DNA of 64,000 nucleotides from Kineococcus rhizosphaerae (GTDB taxonomy: Bacteria > Actinomycetota > Actinomycetes > Actinomycetales > Kineococcaceae), in assembly GCF_003002055.1 (NCBI RefSeq), contig NZ_PVZF01000001.1, positions 806,001 through 870,000 of the forward strand, in the 5' to 3' direction. The position numbers were made by a program, and so were the translations under genes. Positions 9,601-18,292 of the stretch are shown piece by piece. The first letter of the stretch is position 1. Each line of letters begins with the position of its first letter. The notes beneath the pieces were generated by a model, which worked only from the letters and a program-made list of their open reading frames with translations, searched no databases and was not told where the DNA came from.

Positions 9601-9699
9601 GGAACGCACGAACTCGCCCATCTCCTTGAGCGTGGTCAGCACGACCTTGCTCTCGACTCCGAACTCCTTGGCGAGCTCGTAGACCCGGACCTTTGCCAC
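6628..9699 (-). CDS. infB: Translation initiation factor IF-2
   Basis: Encodes 1023 residues. IF-2 is the GTPase that brings initiator tRNA to the 30S subunit and promotes subunit joining. An IF2_N helix bundle ([20 protein letters not shown]) is at residues 1-50. About 330 residues of Pro/Gly/Ala/Arg-rich low complexity follow, then a second IF2_N-like region. The G domain has GHVDHGKT near residue 525, DTPGHE for switch II and NKVDK for the guanine site; beta-barrel and fMet-tRNA-binding domains complete the protein. The long disordered N-terminus is usual for actinobacteria. It is the last gene of the rimP-nusA-ylxR-infB group. Confidence 0.97.
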   Translation of the reverse strand: MAKVRVYELAKEFGVESKVVLTTLKEMGEFVRSASSTVEPPVIRRLKEKFPNGGGAAPSTRPAPAAKPGPRLPQGARPGPAPAARPAAPAPAAPAPAAPAAEATPAPASAPTPAPQAPAASNPAPAATPAFQAPAPAPAERPAAQRPAAPGQRPTPGARPSTPPASGGPGQGPRPGARPGAGGPGARPGAPGQGGPGARGPRPGGERPERGERPGGDRPRGDRPQGDRQGRPGGAGAPGGAPRPGAGAPRPGNNPFATSQGMPRPQREGGAPRPGNNPFAANQGMPRPQGPRPGGAPGPGGPRPGGPRPNPGMMPARPTVGRPGAGAGRPGAPGRGGPGGGRGGGGGYAGRPGGGAPGAGGGGFAGRPGGGGRPGNRGGTQGAFGRAGGKPARGRKSKRAKRQEFEAMAAPTPGGVSVRRGDGTTVVRIRRGASLSDFAERIDVDPAALVTVLFHLGEMATATQSLDEDTFQVLGNELGYVIEVVSPEDEERELLAGFSIDLDAELEAEGDDELEARPPVVTVMGHVDHGKTKLLDAIRSSDVVAKEAGGITQHIGAYQVVKEHEGIERPITFIDTPGHEAFTAMRARGAKVTDIAILVVAADDGVMPQTIEALNHAQAADVPIVVAVNKVDKEGANPDKVRQQLTEYNLVAEEYGGDTMFVNVSAKQGMGLDELLEAVLLTADASLDLRANPDKDARGVAIEGNLDKGRGPVATVLVQSGTLRVGDAIVAGTGYGRVRAMIDENGDNVDEATPSRPVQVLGLTSVPGAGDTFLAAPDDRTARQIAEKREAQERNAALAKARKRITLEDFTAALERGKVESLNLILKGDGAGSVEALEDALFKIDVGDEVELRVIDRGVGAVTKNNVNLAVASNAIIIGFNVRPEQQTKEYADREGVDIRFYSVIYAAIEDVEASLKGLLKPEFEEVQLGTAEVREIFRSSKFGNIAGCLVRSGLIRRNTKARVLRRGVVHGDNLTIESLRRFKDDATEVREGYECGIGLGSYNDLQIDDVIETYEMQEKARS
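8841..8961. repeat. Direct repeat inside the low-complexity part of infB
   Basis: Two 52-base copies (8841-8892 and 8910-8961), differing at a few positions and 69 bases apart start to start. Each encodes PRPGNNPFA followed by a QGMPRP motif. It is an internal duplication of the disordered IF-2 region, not a mobile element. Confidence 0.75.
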
Positions 9700-9790
9700 A
9701 TCTCTCCTGTCTCGGTCCGGGCTCGTCTCTACCGGGCGCGGACCGTCATCAGTCGGGGGGATTCATCGCTGGAGACTCATCGGGTGCTCA

Positions 9791-10162
9791 TCAGCTGTTC
9801 GACCCGCTCTCATCGGTGGTGGTGGACACGACGGCCCCGGGCGGGTGCCGGTCCAGGAAGGACCGTACGCCCGAGGTGTCGAGGGGAGCCGCGCGGCGCA
9901 ACGCGCGGGGCCAGGCCCTGCGCTTGTCCGCCAGCTCCAGGCACGCGGTGCTCTGGTGCAACCACGCGCCCCTGCCCGGGAGCCTGCGCCGCGCGTCGAC
10001 GAGGAGGTGACCCTCCGCGTCCGGTGCGACGACGACTCTCAGCAGCGACGGCCGGTCACCCCGGCGGCGGCAGCCGACGCAGGTGCGCTGCGGGTGCAGC
10101 GCGGGCTCGGCGGACCGCCGGTCGGTAGGACCGGTCGCAGGCAGTGTAACGATGGGGAACAG
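9791..10162 (-). CDS. ylxR: YlxR/RnpM family protein (DUF448)
   Basis: Encodes about 123 residues with the family signature [20 protein letters not shown] and PGRGAWLH. YlxR is a small basic RNA-binding protein found between nusA and infB; in Bacillus it binds RNase P RNA. The start is a problem: no ATG, GTG or TTG lies in frame between the nusA stop and the signature. A CTG at 10162 is preceded at five bases by GGGAAGG, a good ribosome binding site, so a CTG start is proposed; a second in-frame CTG is just before HPQRTCVGC. It follows nusA by 14 bases. Confidence 0.8.
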   Translation of the reverse strand: MFPIVTLPATGPTDRRSAEPALHPQRTCVGCRRRGDRPSLLRVVVAPDAEGHLLVDARRRLPGRGAWLHQSTACLELADKRRAWPRALRRAAPLDTSGVRSFLDRHPPGAVVSTTTDESGSNS

Positions 10163-10176
10163 TCTAGCCTTCCCGC

Positions 10177-11175
10177 TCAGCCCTCGCTCGACCGCTCCAC
10201 CTGGGTGTCCGGGCGGATGTCGATGCGCCAGCCCGTGAGCTTGGCGGCCAGCCGGGCGTTCTGGCCCTCCTTGCCGATGGCCAGGGAGAGCTGGTAGTCG
10301 GGCACGACGACGCGCGCCGAGCGCGCCGCGAGGTCGACGACCTCGACCGAGCTGACCCGCGCGGGCGACAGCGCGTTGCCGACGAACTGCGCCGGGTCCT
10401 CGCTGTAGTCGACGATGTCGATCTTCTCGCCGCGCAGCTCGGCCATCACGGCGCGCACGCGCTGCCCCATCGGGCCGATGCACGCGCCCTTGGCGTTGAC
10501 GCCCGGGCGCGTGGCGTGCACGGCCATCTTCGAGCGGTGCCCGGCCTCGCGCGACAGGGCCGTGATCTGCACGGTGCCGTCGGCGATCTCGGGGACCTCG
10601 AGGGCGAAGAGCTTGCGGACCAGCTGGGGGTGCGAGCGCGACAGCACGACCTGCGGACCCTTCGGGCCCTTCTTCACGCTCACGACGAAGCACCGGATGC
10701 GCGAGCCGTGCTCGTACTTCTCCCCCGGCACCTGCTCGGCCGGCGGCAGGACGCCCTCGAGCGTGCCGAGGTCCACCTGGACCATCCGCGGGTCGCGGCC
10801 CTGCTGCACGATCCCGGAGACGATCTCGCCCTCGGTGTCGGCGAACTCGCCGAGCACGGCGTCGTCCTCGGCGTCGCGCAGGCGCTGCAGGATGACCTGG
10901 CGCGCCGTGGCGGCCGCGATCCGGCCGAAACCGCTGGGCGTGTCGTCGAACTCACCGACGACGGTCCCGTCGTCGTCGCGCTCCTTGGCCCAGACCCGGA
11001 CCTCGCCGCTGGTGCGGTCGAGCTCGATGCGGGCGTCGGGGTGCGCCTTGTGGTCGGTGTGCTCGGTGCGGTGGTAGGCCACCATGAGCGCCTGCTCGAT
11101 GGCGCGCACGAGCGTGTCGAAGGAGATCTCCTTCTCGCGCTCCAGCAGCCTCAGCGCGGACATGTCGATGTTCAC
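10177..11175 (-). CDS. nusA: Transcription elongation/termination factor NusA
   Basis: Encodes 332 residues: N-terminal RNA polymerase-binding domain ([20 protein letters not shown]), S1 domain, then two KH domains ([40 protein letters not shown]). It lacks the C-terminal acidic repeats of enterobacterial NusA, as is normal for actinobacteria. NusA binds RNA polymerase and nascent RNA, acting in pausing, termination and rRNA antitermination. The GTG start at 11175 overlaps the rimP stop by four bases, so the two are translationally coupled. Confidence 0.96.
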   Translation of the reverse strand: MNIDMSALRLLEREKEISFDTLVRAIEQALMVAYHRTEHTDHKAHPDARIELDRTSGEVRVWAKERDDDGTVVGEFDDTPSGFGRIAAATARQVILQRLRDAEDDAVLGEFADTEGEIVSGIVQQGRDPRMVQVDLGTLEGVLPPAEQVPGEKYEHGSRIRCFVVSVKKGPKGPQVVLSRSHPQLVRKLFALEVPEIADGTVQITALSREAGHRSKMAVHATRPGVNAKGACIGPMGQRVRAVMAELRGEKIDIVDYSEDPAQFVGNALSPARVSSVEVVDLAARSARVVVPDYQLSLAIGKEGQNARLAAKLTGWRIDIRPDTQVERSSEG

Positions 11176-11771
11176 TGCTCGTCCTCGTCCGTCTCGTCCA
11201 GCTCGTCGGTCTCGTCCTCGTCCGCCACGAGGTCCTCGATGTCCTGCCCCGGCCGGCGGAACTCGACCTGCACCTCGCCGCGGACCAGGTCCGCCCAGGC
11301 CAGGTCGTGCGCGGCCCCGACGTCCTTGGCGCGCGGCGGCTTGCCCTTGACCATCTGCGGTTCCCCCGTGCCGTGCACGCCGTCGGCGTCCACGGACTCC
11401 ACCCGCACGAGCACCGCGCCGCCGTCGGCGAGCACGGCGCGCACGAGCCGGCCCCGGGCCCGCGACCAGTGCCGCGGCGTCGTCAGCGGCCGGTCGACCC
11501 CGGGCGAGGTGACCTCGAGGGTGTAGGGCACGTCCCCCAGCGCGTTCGCGTCGTCCAGGGCCGCGGACACGGCCGTGGAGGCGGCGGCCACGGCGTCGAG
11601 GTCGATCTCGCCGGGTTCGTCACCGGCCCCGTCGACGACGACGCGCACGACCCGGCGACGGCCGGCGGTGCTCACGTCGACGTCGTCGAGGACGAGGACG
11701 GCACCGAGCTCGGTCCCGGGGGCGAACACGGGGGTCAGGACCGCGGTCACGGTCTCCTCGAGCGTCGACAC
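11172..11771 (-). CDS. rimP: Ribosome maturation factor RimP
   Basis: Encodes 199 residues. RimP acts in 30S assembly. The conserved core is present ([30 protein letters not shown]), followed by the small C-terminal SH3-like domain and an acidic Glu/Asp/Thr tail. GTG 11771 has GGGAGG eight bases upstream; a very long open frame upstream is antisense to other genes and was rejected. First gene of the nusA-ylxR-infB transcript; the promoter should lie in the 135-base region shared with the divergent lipoprotein gene. Confidence 0.92.
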   Translation of the reverse strand: MSTLEETVTAVLTPVFAPGTELGAVLVLDDVDVSTAGRRRVVRVVVDGAGDEPGEIDLDAVAAASTAVSAALDDANALGDVPYTLEVTSPGVDRPLTTPRHWSRARGRLVRAVLADGGAVLVRVESVDADGVHGTGEPQMVKGKPPRAKDVGAAHDLAWADLVRGEVQVEFRRPGQDIEDLVADEDETDELDETDEDEQ

Positions 11772-11906
11772 GACGGCTCCTCCCTGTTCTCGAGTTGTCA
11801 GAGGTGCCGGGGCCGGTGCGGGACCGGGCCGGGCACGACCGCCCATCCTAGGGGCTGCGCGAGGCAGGTTCGGCAGCCGAGCGGGGCCCTGGCACGATCG
11901 GTCCCC

Positions 11907-12968
11907 GTGCCCCGCCCGCGTCCGGTCCCCCTCTCCCGCCGCGCCCTGCTCGGCCCCCTCGCGGCCGTCGCGCTCGGGGTGAGCGGGTGCGGGGTCCGCT
12001 GGGTGCCCGGACCGGAGGCGACCCCCACCGCGCAACCCGGCCCCGACGACGACGCGCGCGAGGCCGCCGTGGCCTCCAGCCGCGACCTGCTCACCCTGCT
12101 GAGCAGCGCAGCGACCGGCGCCGAGCCCCTGCGAACCGCTGCGCTGCAAGGGGTCCAGGTGGTCCAGGCCCACCTCGTCGCCCTCGGGGGCGACCCCGCC
12201 ACGCCCACCCCGACCGGCCCGGCCACCGACGCCGGGACGGTCGCGGACCGGCTGGCCACCGGCGCCGGGACGGTGCTCGCCCTCGCCACCTCGACGGGGG
12301 CGGTCGTGGGCGGTGCGACGGCCCGGCTGCTGGTCTCGCTCGCGGCCTCCCGCGCGGTCCTGGCCGACGCCGTGGCCGCCGCGACGGGCACCGGGCCCGC
12401 ACCCGACCCGGTCCCCCCGACGGGCGAACCGACCCCGGCACCCCCCGCGCCCACGACCGCCACGACCCCCGCGGGCCCGCCCACCGGTGAGGCGGAGAAC
12501 CCCGGCACCGCGGCGCTGCAGCGGGCCCTGGCCGGCGAGCACGCCGCCGTCCACGGCTACGCCCTGGTCGTCGCCCGCCTGCCCGAGCCCCGCCGCACCG
12601 AGGCCGCGGGCGACCTGCAGGCCCACCGCACCGCCCGCGACGACCTCGTCGACCTGCTCACCGCCCGGGGGGCCACCCCGGTCCAGGCCGCGGCCGGCTA
12701 CGACGTCGCCGCCCCCACCGCGCAGGCCGCGCTCGCCCTGGCGGCCTCGATGGACGAACGTCTCGCGACGCTGTACGCGGACGTCGTCGCGGCCTCCACC
12801 CCGGACCGCGACGCCTGCGGCCGGGCGGTGCTGACCGCGGCCCGCCGCGCCCACCGCTGGGGGTCGTCGGTGCTCGCCTTCCCCGGTTCCCCCGAGCTCG
12901 GCGAGGACGGCTCGCCCGCCCCCACCACGGAGCCGGCGGGGAGTCCCACCACGAGCCGCACCCCCTGA
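11907..12968 (+). CDS. Ferritin-like (DUF4439) domain lipoprotein
   Basis: Encodes 353 residues. The N-terminus has SRRALLGPLAAVALGVSGCG: a hydrophobic signal with twin arginines and a lipobox (GVSGC), so it is predicted to be exported, perhaps by Tat, and anchored as a lipoprotein. A Pro/Thr-rich linker (about residues 170-195) separates an N-terminal helical region from a C-terminal block opening with LQRALAGEHAAVHGYALVVA, which matches the DUF4439 ferritin-like domain. Genes of this family often lie between proS and rimP in actinobacteria. Function and metal content are unknown. Start at GTG 11907, directly before the signal sequence. Confidence 0.8.
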   Translation: MPRPRPVPLSRRALLGPLAAVALGVSGCGVRWVPGPEATPTAQPGPDDDAREAAVASSRDLLTLLSSAATGAEPLRTAALQGVQVVQAHLVALGGDPATPTPTGPATDAGTVADRLATGAGTVLALATSTGAVVGGATARLLVSLAASRAVLADAVAAATGTGPAPDPVPPTGEPTPAPPAPTTATTPAGPPTGEAENPGTAALQRALAGEHAAVHGYALVVARLPEPRRTEAAGDLQAHRTARDDLVDLLTARGATPVQAAAGYDVAAPTAQAALALAASMDERLATLYADVVAASTPDRDACGRAVLTAARRAHRWGSSVLAFPGSPELGEDGSPAPTTEPAGSPTTSRTP

Positions 12969-13005
12969 ACGGGCGGCCGGAACCGGCTGCGAGACTGCGC
13001 GCGAG

Positions 13006-13905
13006 ATGAGCACACGACCTGCGGACCCCCGCGACGGAGCACCGCTGCGCGACACGACCTCGCTGCGCGTGATGACCTGGAACGTGTGGTGGCGGTTCGG
13101 GGACTGGCGGGCGCGCCGCGAGGCCCTGCTGGCCGTGCTGCGCGCCGAGGACCCCGACGTCGTGGGCCTGCAGGAGGTGTGGGCCGACGCGGACGAGAAC
13201 CTCGCGCACTGGCTGGGCGCCGAGCTCGGGATGCACGTCGCGTGGTCGCCCTCGCCCGCCCCCGAGCGCTGGCGCCGGCGGCTGCTGTTCAACGGCGAGG
13301 ACCCCGCCGTCGCCAACTCCGTGGAGTTCGGCAACGCGGTGCTGTCCCGGTGGCCGTTCCTGTCCGAGGAGGCCGTGGACCTGCCCGGCGGCGGCTGGGA
13401 GGACGAGGGCCGCACCGCCCTGCAGGTCCTCGTCGACGCCCCGCGCCGCCCGCTGCCGTTCACCACGACGCACCTGAACTCCTCCCCCGCCGAGTCGGCG
13501 GTCCGGGTGGCGCAGGTGCGCGAGCTCGTGCCGTTCGTCGCCGCGGGGCGGGTCAGGGACGAGCGCTACCCGCCCGTGCTGACCGGCGACTTCAACGCCG
13601 TCGCCGAGTCCGACGAGCTGCGCCTGTGCCACGGCTACCTGACGCCCGGGCCCGTCCCGGGGTTCGTGCTCGTCGACTCCTGGCGGTTCGCCGACCCGCG
13701 CGACCCGGGGTTCACCTGGGACCGCGCGAACCCCTTCGTGGCCCGCGTCCACCAGCCCAGCGCGCGCATCGACCACGTCCTGGTCGGGCTGGCCCCCTTC
13801 AGCGGCGTGGGCTCGGTGCGCGACGTGCGCCTCGCGGCGACCGCACCCGTCGACGGGGTGTGGGCCAGCGACCACGCGGCCGTCGTGGTGGACCTCGAAG
13901 CCTGA
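13006..13905 (+). CDS. Endonuclease/exonuclease/phosphatase family hydrolase
   Basis: Encodes 299 residues with the motifs of the DNase I-like (EEP) fold: MTWNVWW (Asn), GLQEVW (metal-binding Glu), TGDFNAV (Asp/Asn) and SDHAAV (catalytic Asp-His). EEP enzymes are metal-dependent phosphodiesterases acting on nucleic acids, phospholipids or phosphoinositides; substrate cannot be told here. No signal peptide is seen, so it is probably cytoplasmic. It stands 37 bases after the lipoprotein gene and is convergent with the carbohydrate operon. Confidence 0.82.
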   Translation: MSTRPADPRDGAPLRDTTSLRVMTWNVWWRFGDWRARREALLAVLRAEDPDVVGLQEVWADADENLAHWLGAELGMHVAWSPSPAPERWRRRLLFNGEDPAVANSVEFGNAVLSRWPFLSEEAVDLPGGGWEDEGRTALQVLVDAPRRPLPFTTTHLNSSPAESAVRVAQVRELVPFVAAGRVRDERYPPVLTGDFNAVAESDELRLCHGYLTPGPVPGFVLVDSWRFADPRDPGFTWDRANPFVARVHQPSARIDHVLVGLAPFSGVGSVRDVRLAATAPVDGVWASDHAAVVVDLEA

Positions 13906-13926
13906 CCCCGTCGCGCCGGGCGGTCC

Positions 13927-14694
13927 TCAGACCGCGGTGTAGCCGCCGTCGATGACGATGTCCTGCGCCGTGAGGTAGCCGGAGGAGTCCCCGGCGAGGA
14001 ACGTCACGAGCCCGGACAGGTCGGTGGGCAGGGCCATCCGGCCCTGCGGGATCCGTGCTTCCCAGTCGGCCCGCAGGGCGGGGTCGCGCTCGAGGATCGC
14101 CCGCGTCAGGTCGGTCAGCACGTAGCCGGGGGAGATCGAGTTGACCCGGATCCCCGAGGCCGCCCACTCGACCGCCAGCGACCTGCCCAGGTGGGCGACG
14201 GCGGCCTTGGAGGCGTTGTACGAGGCGGCCCACTGCGGGACGTTGACGATGGAGCCCGACATCGAGGCGATGAGGACGGCACTGCCCGGCAGCCCCTGGC
14301 GCAGCAGCTGCTCGGCGAAGGCCTGGGCCGCGAAGAACGTCCCCGTGAGGTTGACGTCGATCACCTTGCGCCACTGCGCAGCCGTGACGTCGACCGAGTC
14401 GCCGTTGATCTCGATGCCCGCCGCGGTGAGCAGGACCTGGGGGGTGCCGAGCTCCTCGGTGACCGAACGCACCGCGGCGCGCACCGCGTCCTGGTCGGTG
14501 ACGTCGACGCGGTGCCCGACGGCCCGGACGCCGAACTCCTCGGCGACGGCCCCGGCCGCCTCCTGCACGTTCTCCAGCAGGTCGACGAGGGCGACGTCCG
14601 CGCCCTCGGCCGCGAAGGCGCGCGCGAGGGTGAGACCGATGCCGCGGGCACCGCCGGTGACGAGTGCGGTGCGGCCCTTCAGCGTGCTGTTCAC
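13927..14694 (-). CDS. SDR family oxidoreductase (last gene of carbohydrate operon)
   Basis: Encodes 255 residues, classical short-chain dehydrogenase. The NAD(P)-binding motif TGGARGIG is at residue 13, the catalytic Ser lies in IASMSGS, and Tyr/Lys in YNASK; SPGYV follows. It ends in DIVIDGGYTAV as many polyol/sugar dehydrogenases do. The acidic residue after beta-2 (VALVDL) favours NAD. GTG 14694 has GAGGAG seven bases upstream and overlaps the stop of the TIM-like gene. In this operon it most likely oxidises a polyol or hydroxy sugar, or reduces the reverse; the substrate is unknown. Confidence 0.88.
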   Translation of the reverse strand: MNSTLKGRTALVTGGARGIGLTLARAFAAEGADVALVDLLENVQEAAGAVAEEFGVRAVGHRVDVTDQDAVRAAVRSVTEELGTPQVLLTAAGIEINGDSVDVTAAQWRKVIDVNLTGTFFAAQAFAEQLLRQGLPGSAVLIASMSGSIVNVPQWAASYNASKAAVAHLGRSLAVEWAASGIRVNSISPGYVLTDLTRAILERDPALRADWEARIPQGRMALPTDLSGLVTFLAGDSSGYLTAQDIVIDGGYTAV

Positions 14695-15434
14695 GGGTTT
14701 CTCCTCAGGTCGGTGAGCGGTTCGGTGAGCGGTTCGGTGGTAGGTCCGGTGGTGGTGCGGAACGCGTCCCACCCGCTCCGGGTCGCGGCGATGAACGCCC
14801 GGGCGGCCCCGGCGGGGTCCGGGGCGGTGAGGACGCCGCTGGTGGATCCCGTGCCGTCGGCGCCGGCGGCGAGGACGGCGCGGGCGGTGCGGGGCGAGGC
14901 CACGCCCCCGGCGTGCATCACGAGCACGCCCGGGTTCGCCCGCCGGAGGGCGGCGGTGGACCCGCCGATCCAGTCCCGGGGCCCGTCGGCGGCGGTCCCG
15001 ATCAGGTCGGGGGGCTCGTAGAGCACGACGTCGCACCCGCGCGCGACGTCGAGGGCGGCCTCGGTGGTCCCGGCGCAGACCACGGTGGCCAGACCCACCT
15101 CCCGGGCCCGCTCCAGGCAGCGCTGCAGGTCGGCGGGGTCGAGCCGGTCGGCCTCGTGGTCGAGCAGCACGCCCGCCGCGCCGGCGTCGACGAGCGCCTC
15201 GGCCGTCACCCGGTTCACCGACGGCCCCGGGCGGTCGGTGTCCATCCCCTGGGCCAGGACGACGACCCCCGCGCCGAGCCGCTGCACCGGGGCGACGAAG
15301 GCGGTGGGGACGGTGAGCAGCACCTCCACGCCGTGCTCGGCCCCGGCCCGGCCCGCTGCGACCGCCAGGGCCTCCAGCGCGGGCAGCCGCAGCAGGTTCT
15401 TCGGGCCGATCTCGAAGAACGGAGCGGTGATCAC
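14691..15434 (-). CDS. Triose-phosphate-isomerase-family isomerase (TIM paralogue)
   Basis: Encodes 247 residues. It opens FFEIGPKNLLRL, the start of a divergent TIM group, with the Lys at residue 12. The expected catalytic His is in LLDHEADRL (about residue 93) and the catalytic Glu in LYEPPDLIGTA (about residue 140), followed by the flexible-loop region. All three TIM catalytic residues are therefore present, so it should be an active aldose-ketose isomerase. Such TIM paralogues next to sugar kinases act on other small phosphosugars (for example tetrulose phosphates in erythritol and threitol pathways) rather than in glycolysis. It overlaps its neighbours on both sides by four bases. Confidence 0.8.
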   Translation of the reverse strand: MITAPFFEIGPKNLLRLPALEALAVAAGRAGAEHGVEVLLTVPTAFVAPVQRLGAGVVVLAQGMDTDRPGPSVNRVTAEALVDAGAAGVLLDHEADRLDPADLQRCLERAREVGLATVVCAGTTEAALDVARGCDVVLYEPPDLIGTAADGPRDWIGGSTAALRRANPGVLVMHAGGVASPRTARAVLAAGADGTGSTSGVLTAPDPAGAARAFIAATRSGWDAFRTTTGPTTEPLTEPLTDLRRNP

Positions 15435-16291
15435 GCGGCGATCAGCCCGCGCAGGCGGGCCACCGTCGGCGGCAGCGAGAGCGCGGGATCACCCTCGGTC
15501 GAGCACTCGAGGTTCAGCGCCCCCGCGTACCCGATGTCGCGCAGGGCCGCGAAGACCTCCTCCCACTCCAGCAGCCCGTGCCCCGGCAGCAGCCGGTTGC
15601 TGTCCCCGAGGTGGACGTGCGCGACGTGGTCGCCCGCCCGGCGCAGGGCCGCGCCGAGGTCGGACTCCTCCAGGGACAGGTGGAACGTGTCGGGCAGCAG
15701 CCCCGCGTTGGGGTGAGCGACCTCCTCCAGGATCGCGAGGTTGTCCTCCACGCGGTTGAGGTAGCGGCTCTCGTAGCGGTTCAGGGGTTCGAGCAGGACC
15801 CGTCCCGCGGTCCCGGTCACGACCTCCAGGAGCTCGCGGTAGAAGGTGCAGAAACCCTCCCGCTGCCCGGCGTCGAGCTGCTGGAAGGGGTGGAACAGCG
15901 GCAGCGGGTCCTGGGGTCCGTACTCGAACTCGATCTCGGTGACGGCCCCCAGCTCGGCGCACACCCCGGCCGCCTCCCGGTACATCGCCCGGCACCGGGC
16001 CCGCAGGTCGAGGTCGGGGTCCATGGCCTTGCCGTAGACGGCGTCGGTCAGCACGAACTCCACGGGGCGCACCCCCGTGGCGGCCTCCAGGCCCACGAGT
16101 TCCGCCCGGACGGCGGGGGTCCAGTCCGCCAGCGGCCAGAACACGGCGAGGGCGTCGAAACCCCACTGCCGCAGCAGCCGGGCCTTCTGGGTCAGGGTCC
16201 CTGCCGGGACCATCGGTGAGGAGCAGGCGAGCAGCACGGGTCGGTCCTCCGCGATCGGTGGGGTCGTGGGTCGGGTCGTCGGCCGGGTCAT
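15431..16291 (-). CDS. AP-endonuclease-2-fold sugar phosphate isomerase/epimerase
   Basis: Encodes 286 residues of the xylose-isomerase-like TIM barrel family that includes many sugar epimerases and isomerases. Metal-binding residues are suggested by EIEFEYGPQDP, LLEPLNRYESRYLN, LPDTFHLSLEE, HVHLGDSNR and the final LECSTEGDP. The N-terminus (TRPTTRPTTPP) is low complexity, encoded by a short repeat, and the true start may be slightly downstream. ATG 16291 overlaps the kinase stop by four bases. In erythritol clusters a protein of this fold (EryC) interconverts tetrulose phosphates; a similar role is possible here but not shown. Confidence 0.82.
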   Translation of the reverse strand: MTRPTTRPTTPPIAEDRPVLLACSSPMVPAGTLTQKARLLRQWGFDALAVFWPLADWTPAVRAELVGLEAATGVRPVEFVLTDAVYGKAMDPDLDLRARCRAMYREAAGVCAELGAVTEIEFEYGPQDPLPLFHPFQQLDAGQREGFCTFYRELLEVVTGTAGRVLLEPLNRYESRYLNRVEDNLAILEEVAHPNAGLLPDTFHLSLEESDLGAALRRAGDHVAHVHLGDSNRLLPGHGLLEWEEVFAALRDIGYAGALNLECSTEGDPALSLPPTVARLRGLIAA

Positions 16292-17736
16292 AGGCCGAAC
16301 AACCGGGTGAGGTGGTCCTCGAACCGCGCGTAGCGTCGTGCGCGGTCGGGGCCGTGGTGGGCCCGGTACCGGGTCGGGGCGGGTACCGGTGCCGGTGCCT
16401 CGTCGAGGTCGCCGAGGCGGCCCGCGGCGACGAGGGCCAGCACGGCGGCGCCCCGGCAGGTCGCCTCCCGCTCCGCGGGGACCAGGAGGTCCACACCGCA
16501 CACGTCGGCCTTGAGCTGGTTCCAGTGCGCCGAACCCGCCCCGCCGCCGGTGGACACGATCTGGTGGACGCCGGTGCCGAGGTGGTCGACGGTGCGGCGC
16601 AGCAGGTGGGCGACCCCCTCCTGGACGGCGTGGGCGAGGTCGGCGCGGCCGTGGCCGAGGTCCAGGTCGAGGAAGGCCCCGTGGGCGTCCGGGAAGTAGT
16701 CGGGCGGGTTGACCCCCGTCAGGTAGGGGAGGAAGAACGGGGCCTCGCGTTCGGGCCGGTTCCGCAGGAGGTCCTCCAGCTCCTCGAACGCGATCCCGGC
16801 CAGACCTTCGCGGCGGAACCAGTCCAGGGCCACGGCGCCGCAGTCGATGCCGTCGAACAGCACGGTCTCCCCGGCCCGCAGCCCCGGGTGGTACGACACC
16901 CGCCGCGCGGGGTCGAACGTCCAGTCCTCGACGAGGACGGACAGCGACAGGACGGTCCCGGCGGACTCGCTGACGACCCCCGGGACGTAGGAGCCGGTCC
17001 CGGCCATGGCGCAGAAGTGGTCCAGCGCACCGGCGTTGACCCGGTAGGACTCCGCGGTCGGCAGCAGGTCGGCGACGGCCGGCAGCACGGGACCGAGGTC
17101 GGTGCCGGCGGGGACGACCTCGGCAAGGGCCTTCTCGGGCACGTCGAGGAAGTCCAGCAGTTCCGTCCACCACCGGCGGGCCCGGATGTCGTAGAGGTAG
17201 CTGAAACCCCGGGTCGTGAGCTCCCCGGCGCTCGTGCCGACGAGCCGGCGGACGAGGTCGTCCTTGACCATCAGCACCTGCGCGGCCGCGCGCAGGGTGG
17301 CGGGTTCGTGCTGGGCCAGCCAGCGCAGCTTGGCCGCCGGCCAGGTGGCGGTCGGGACGGGCTGCCCGGTGCGGGCGAAGGCGTCCTCGACGCCGAACTC
17401 CTCGCCGATCTCGCGGGCCTGCGCCGCGGCGCGAGCGTCCAGCCACGACAGCCCGGGACGCACGGGGCGACCGTCGGCGTCGTTGAGCACGAGGGACTCC
17501 GCCTGACCCGTCAGGCTCAGCACGGCCTCGTGCCCCCGCGGTTCGCCGGCGTCGCGGTGGCAGCGGTGGACGAGGTCGAGGACGGTGGCGAAGAGCGCGT
17601 CCGGCGAGAACTCCACGCGCTCGCCGGCCCGGTCGTACGTGGCCGGGGCGCAGGCCACGGCGAGGCGGTGCAGGTCCTCGTCGAACAGGACCACCTTGAC
17701 GTTGGTGGTGCCCAGGTCGACGGCGTAGACCAGCAC
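16288..17736 (-). CDS. FGGY-family carbohydrate kinase
   Basis: Encodes 482 residues, the usual length for FGGY kinases (xylulokinase, glycerol kinase, erythritol kinase and relatives). The N-terminal phosphate loop VDLGTTNVKVVLFDE and the C-terminal ATP site STGGGAGSAHWNQLKADV are clear, as is GIDCGAVALDWF in the middle. It would phosphorylate an imported sugar or polyol as the first committed step of the operon. GTG 17736 lies three bases after the YjbQ stop, and the 3' end overlaps the isomerase start. Which polyol or ketose it uses cannot be read from motifs. Confidence 0.9.
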   Translation of the reverse strand: MLVYAVDLGTTNVKVVLFDEDLHRLAVACAPATYDRAGERVEFSPDALFATVLDLVHRCHRDAGEPRGHEAVLSLTGQAESLVLNDADGRPVRPGLSWLDARAAAQAREIGEEFGVEDAFARTGQPVPTATWPAAKLRWLAQHEPATLRAAAQVLMVKDDLVRRLVGTSAGELTTRGFSYLYDIRARRWWTELLDFLDVPEKALAEVVPAGTDLGPVLPAVADLLPTAESYRVNAGALDHFCAMAGTGSYVPGVVSESAGTVLSLSVLVEDWTFDPARRVSYHPGLRAGETVLFDGIDCGAVALDWFRREGLAGIAFEELEDLLRNRPEREAPFFLPYLTGVNPPDYFPDAHGAFLDLDLGHGRADLAHAVQEGVAHLLRRTVDHLGTGVHQIVSTGGGAGSAHWNQLKADVCGVDLLVPAEREATCRGAAVLALVAAGRLGDLDEAPAPVPAPTRYRAHHGPDRARRYARFEDHLTRLFGL

Positions 17737-17739
17737 GCC

Positions 17740-18237
17740 TCAGTCCCCCAGCACGTGGAAGTGCACCGTGCGGGTGCGGGCCCGGACCGCGTCGAGGTCC
17801 CCGAACCACACCCGGCCGAACTCCCCCAGGACGAGACCGCCGTCGACGAGCGGGACGGTCTCGGAGCGCCCGAGGAGGCTGGACAGGATGTGCCCGTCGG
17901 TGTTGAGCCCCCACTGCGGGAGCTCGTCGCGCAGGCGGGCGGCGTTGGCGATGTGGACGGGTCCGGGGTGCAGGTACTGCCCCTCGTGCCGGGTCGGAGG
18001 GGCGATCTTCGCCAGTGCGTCCAGGGTGTCCTGCAGCAGGAACTGGGTCCCGTGGTAGGTGACGTCCTCGGACTCCTCCTGCAGCAGCACGCAGCAGCTG
18101 GTGTGCGCCGAGGACGCGACGGCCAGCCCGTCCCGGACCCCGGTGCCGCGGACGAACTCCTCGAACCGGTCGGTGACGTCGAAGAACTCCTGGCGGGCAG
18201 GGGTCTGGAGGGTGAGGGTGCCGTGCGCGCTGGTCAT
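17740..18237 (-). CDS. YjbQ/UPF0047 family protein
   Basis: Encodes 165 residues with the family pattern SSAHTSCCVLLQEES, EGQYLHPGPVHIANAA and LGEFGRVWFGDLD. YjbQ proteins bind metal and have weak thiamine-phosphate-synthase activity in vitro; their physiological role is uncertain. It is the first gene of the five-gene operon, which is unusual and suggests a role linked to phosphosugar chemistry. Start at ATG 18237; the open frame continues upstream but that part covers the divergent LysR promoter region. Confidence 0.85.
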   Translation of the reverse strand: MTSAHGTLTLQTPARQEFFDVTDRFEEFVRGTGVRDGLAVASSAHTSCCVLLQEESEDVTYHGTQFLLQDTLDALAKIAPPTRHEGQYLHPGPVHIANAARLRDELPQWGLNTDGHILSSLLGRSETVPLVDGGLVLGEFGRVWFGDLDAVRARTRTVHFHVLGD

Positions 18238-18292
18238 GAGCCGACCCTGACGGGGCCTTCCCCCGGACGGAAGGACGAAGTTACGATCGCGA

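Noticed and set aside
6544-10128. 1194-codon open frame antisense to infB
   Set aside because: Open only because GC-rich codons avoid stops on the opposite strand; its product is Arg/Gly/Thr repeats with no domain, while infB on the minus strand is unmistakable.
11172-13466. 764-codon frame extending rimP upstream
   Set aside because: The extension is antisense to the DUF4439 lipoprotein and the EEP hydrolase; GTG 11771 with GGGAGG is the credible rimP start.
15431-17914. 827-codon frame that would fuse the isomerase to sequence over the kinase
   Set aside because: The extra part is the FGGY kinase read in the wrong frame; ATG 16291 overlapping the kinase stop is the real start.
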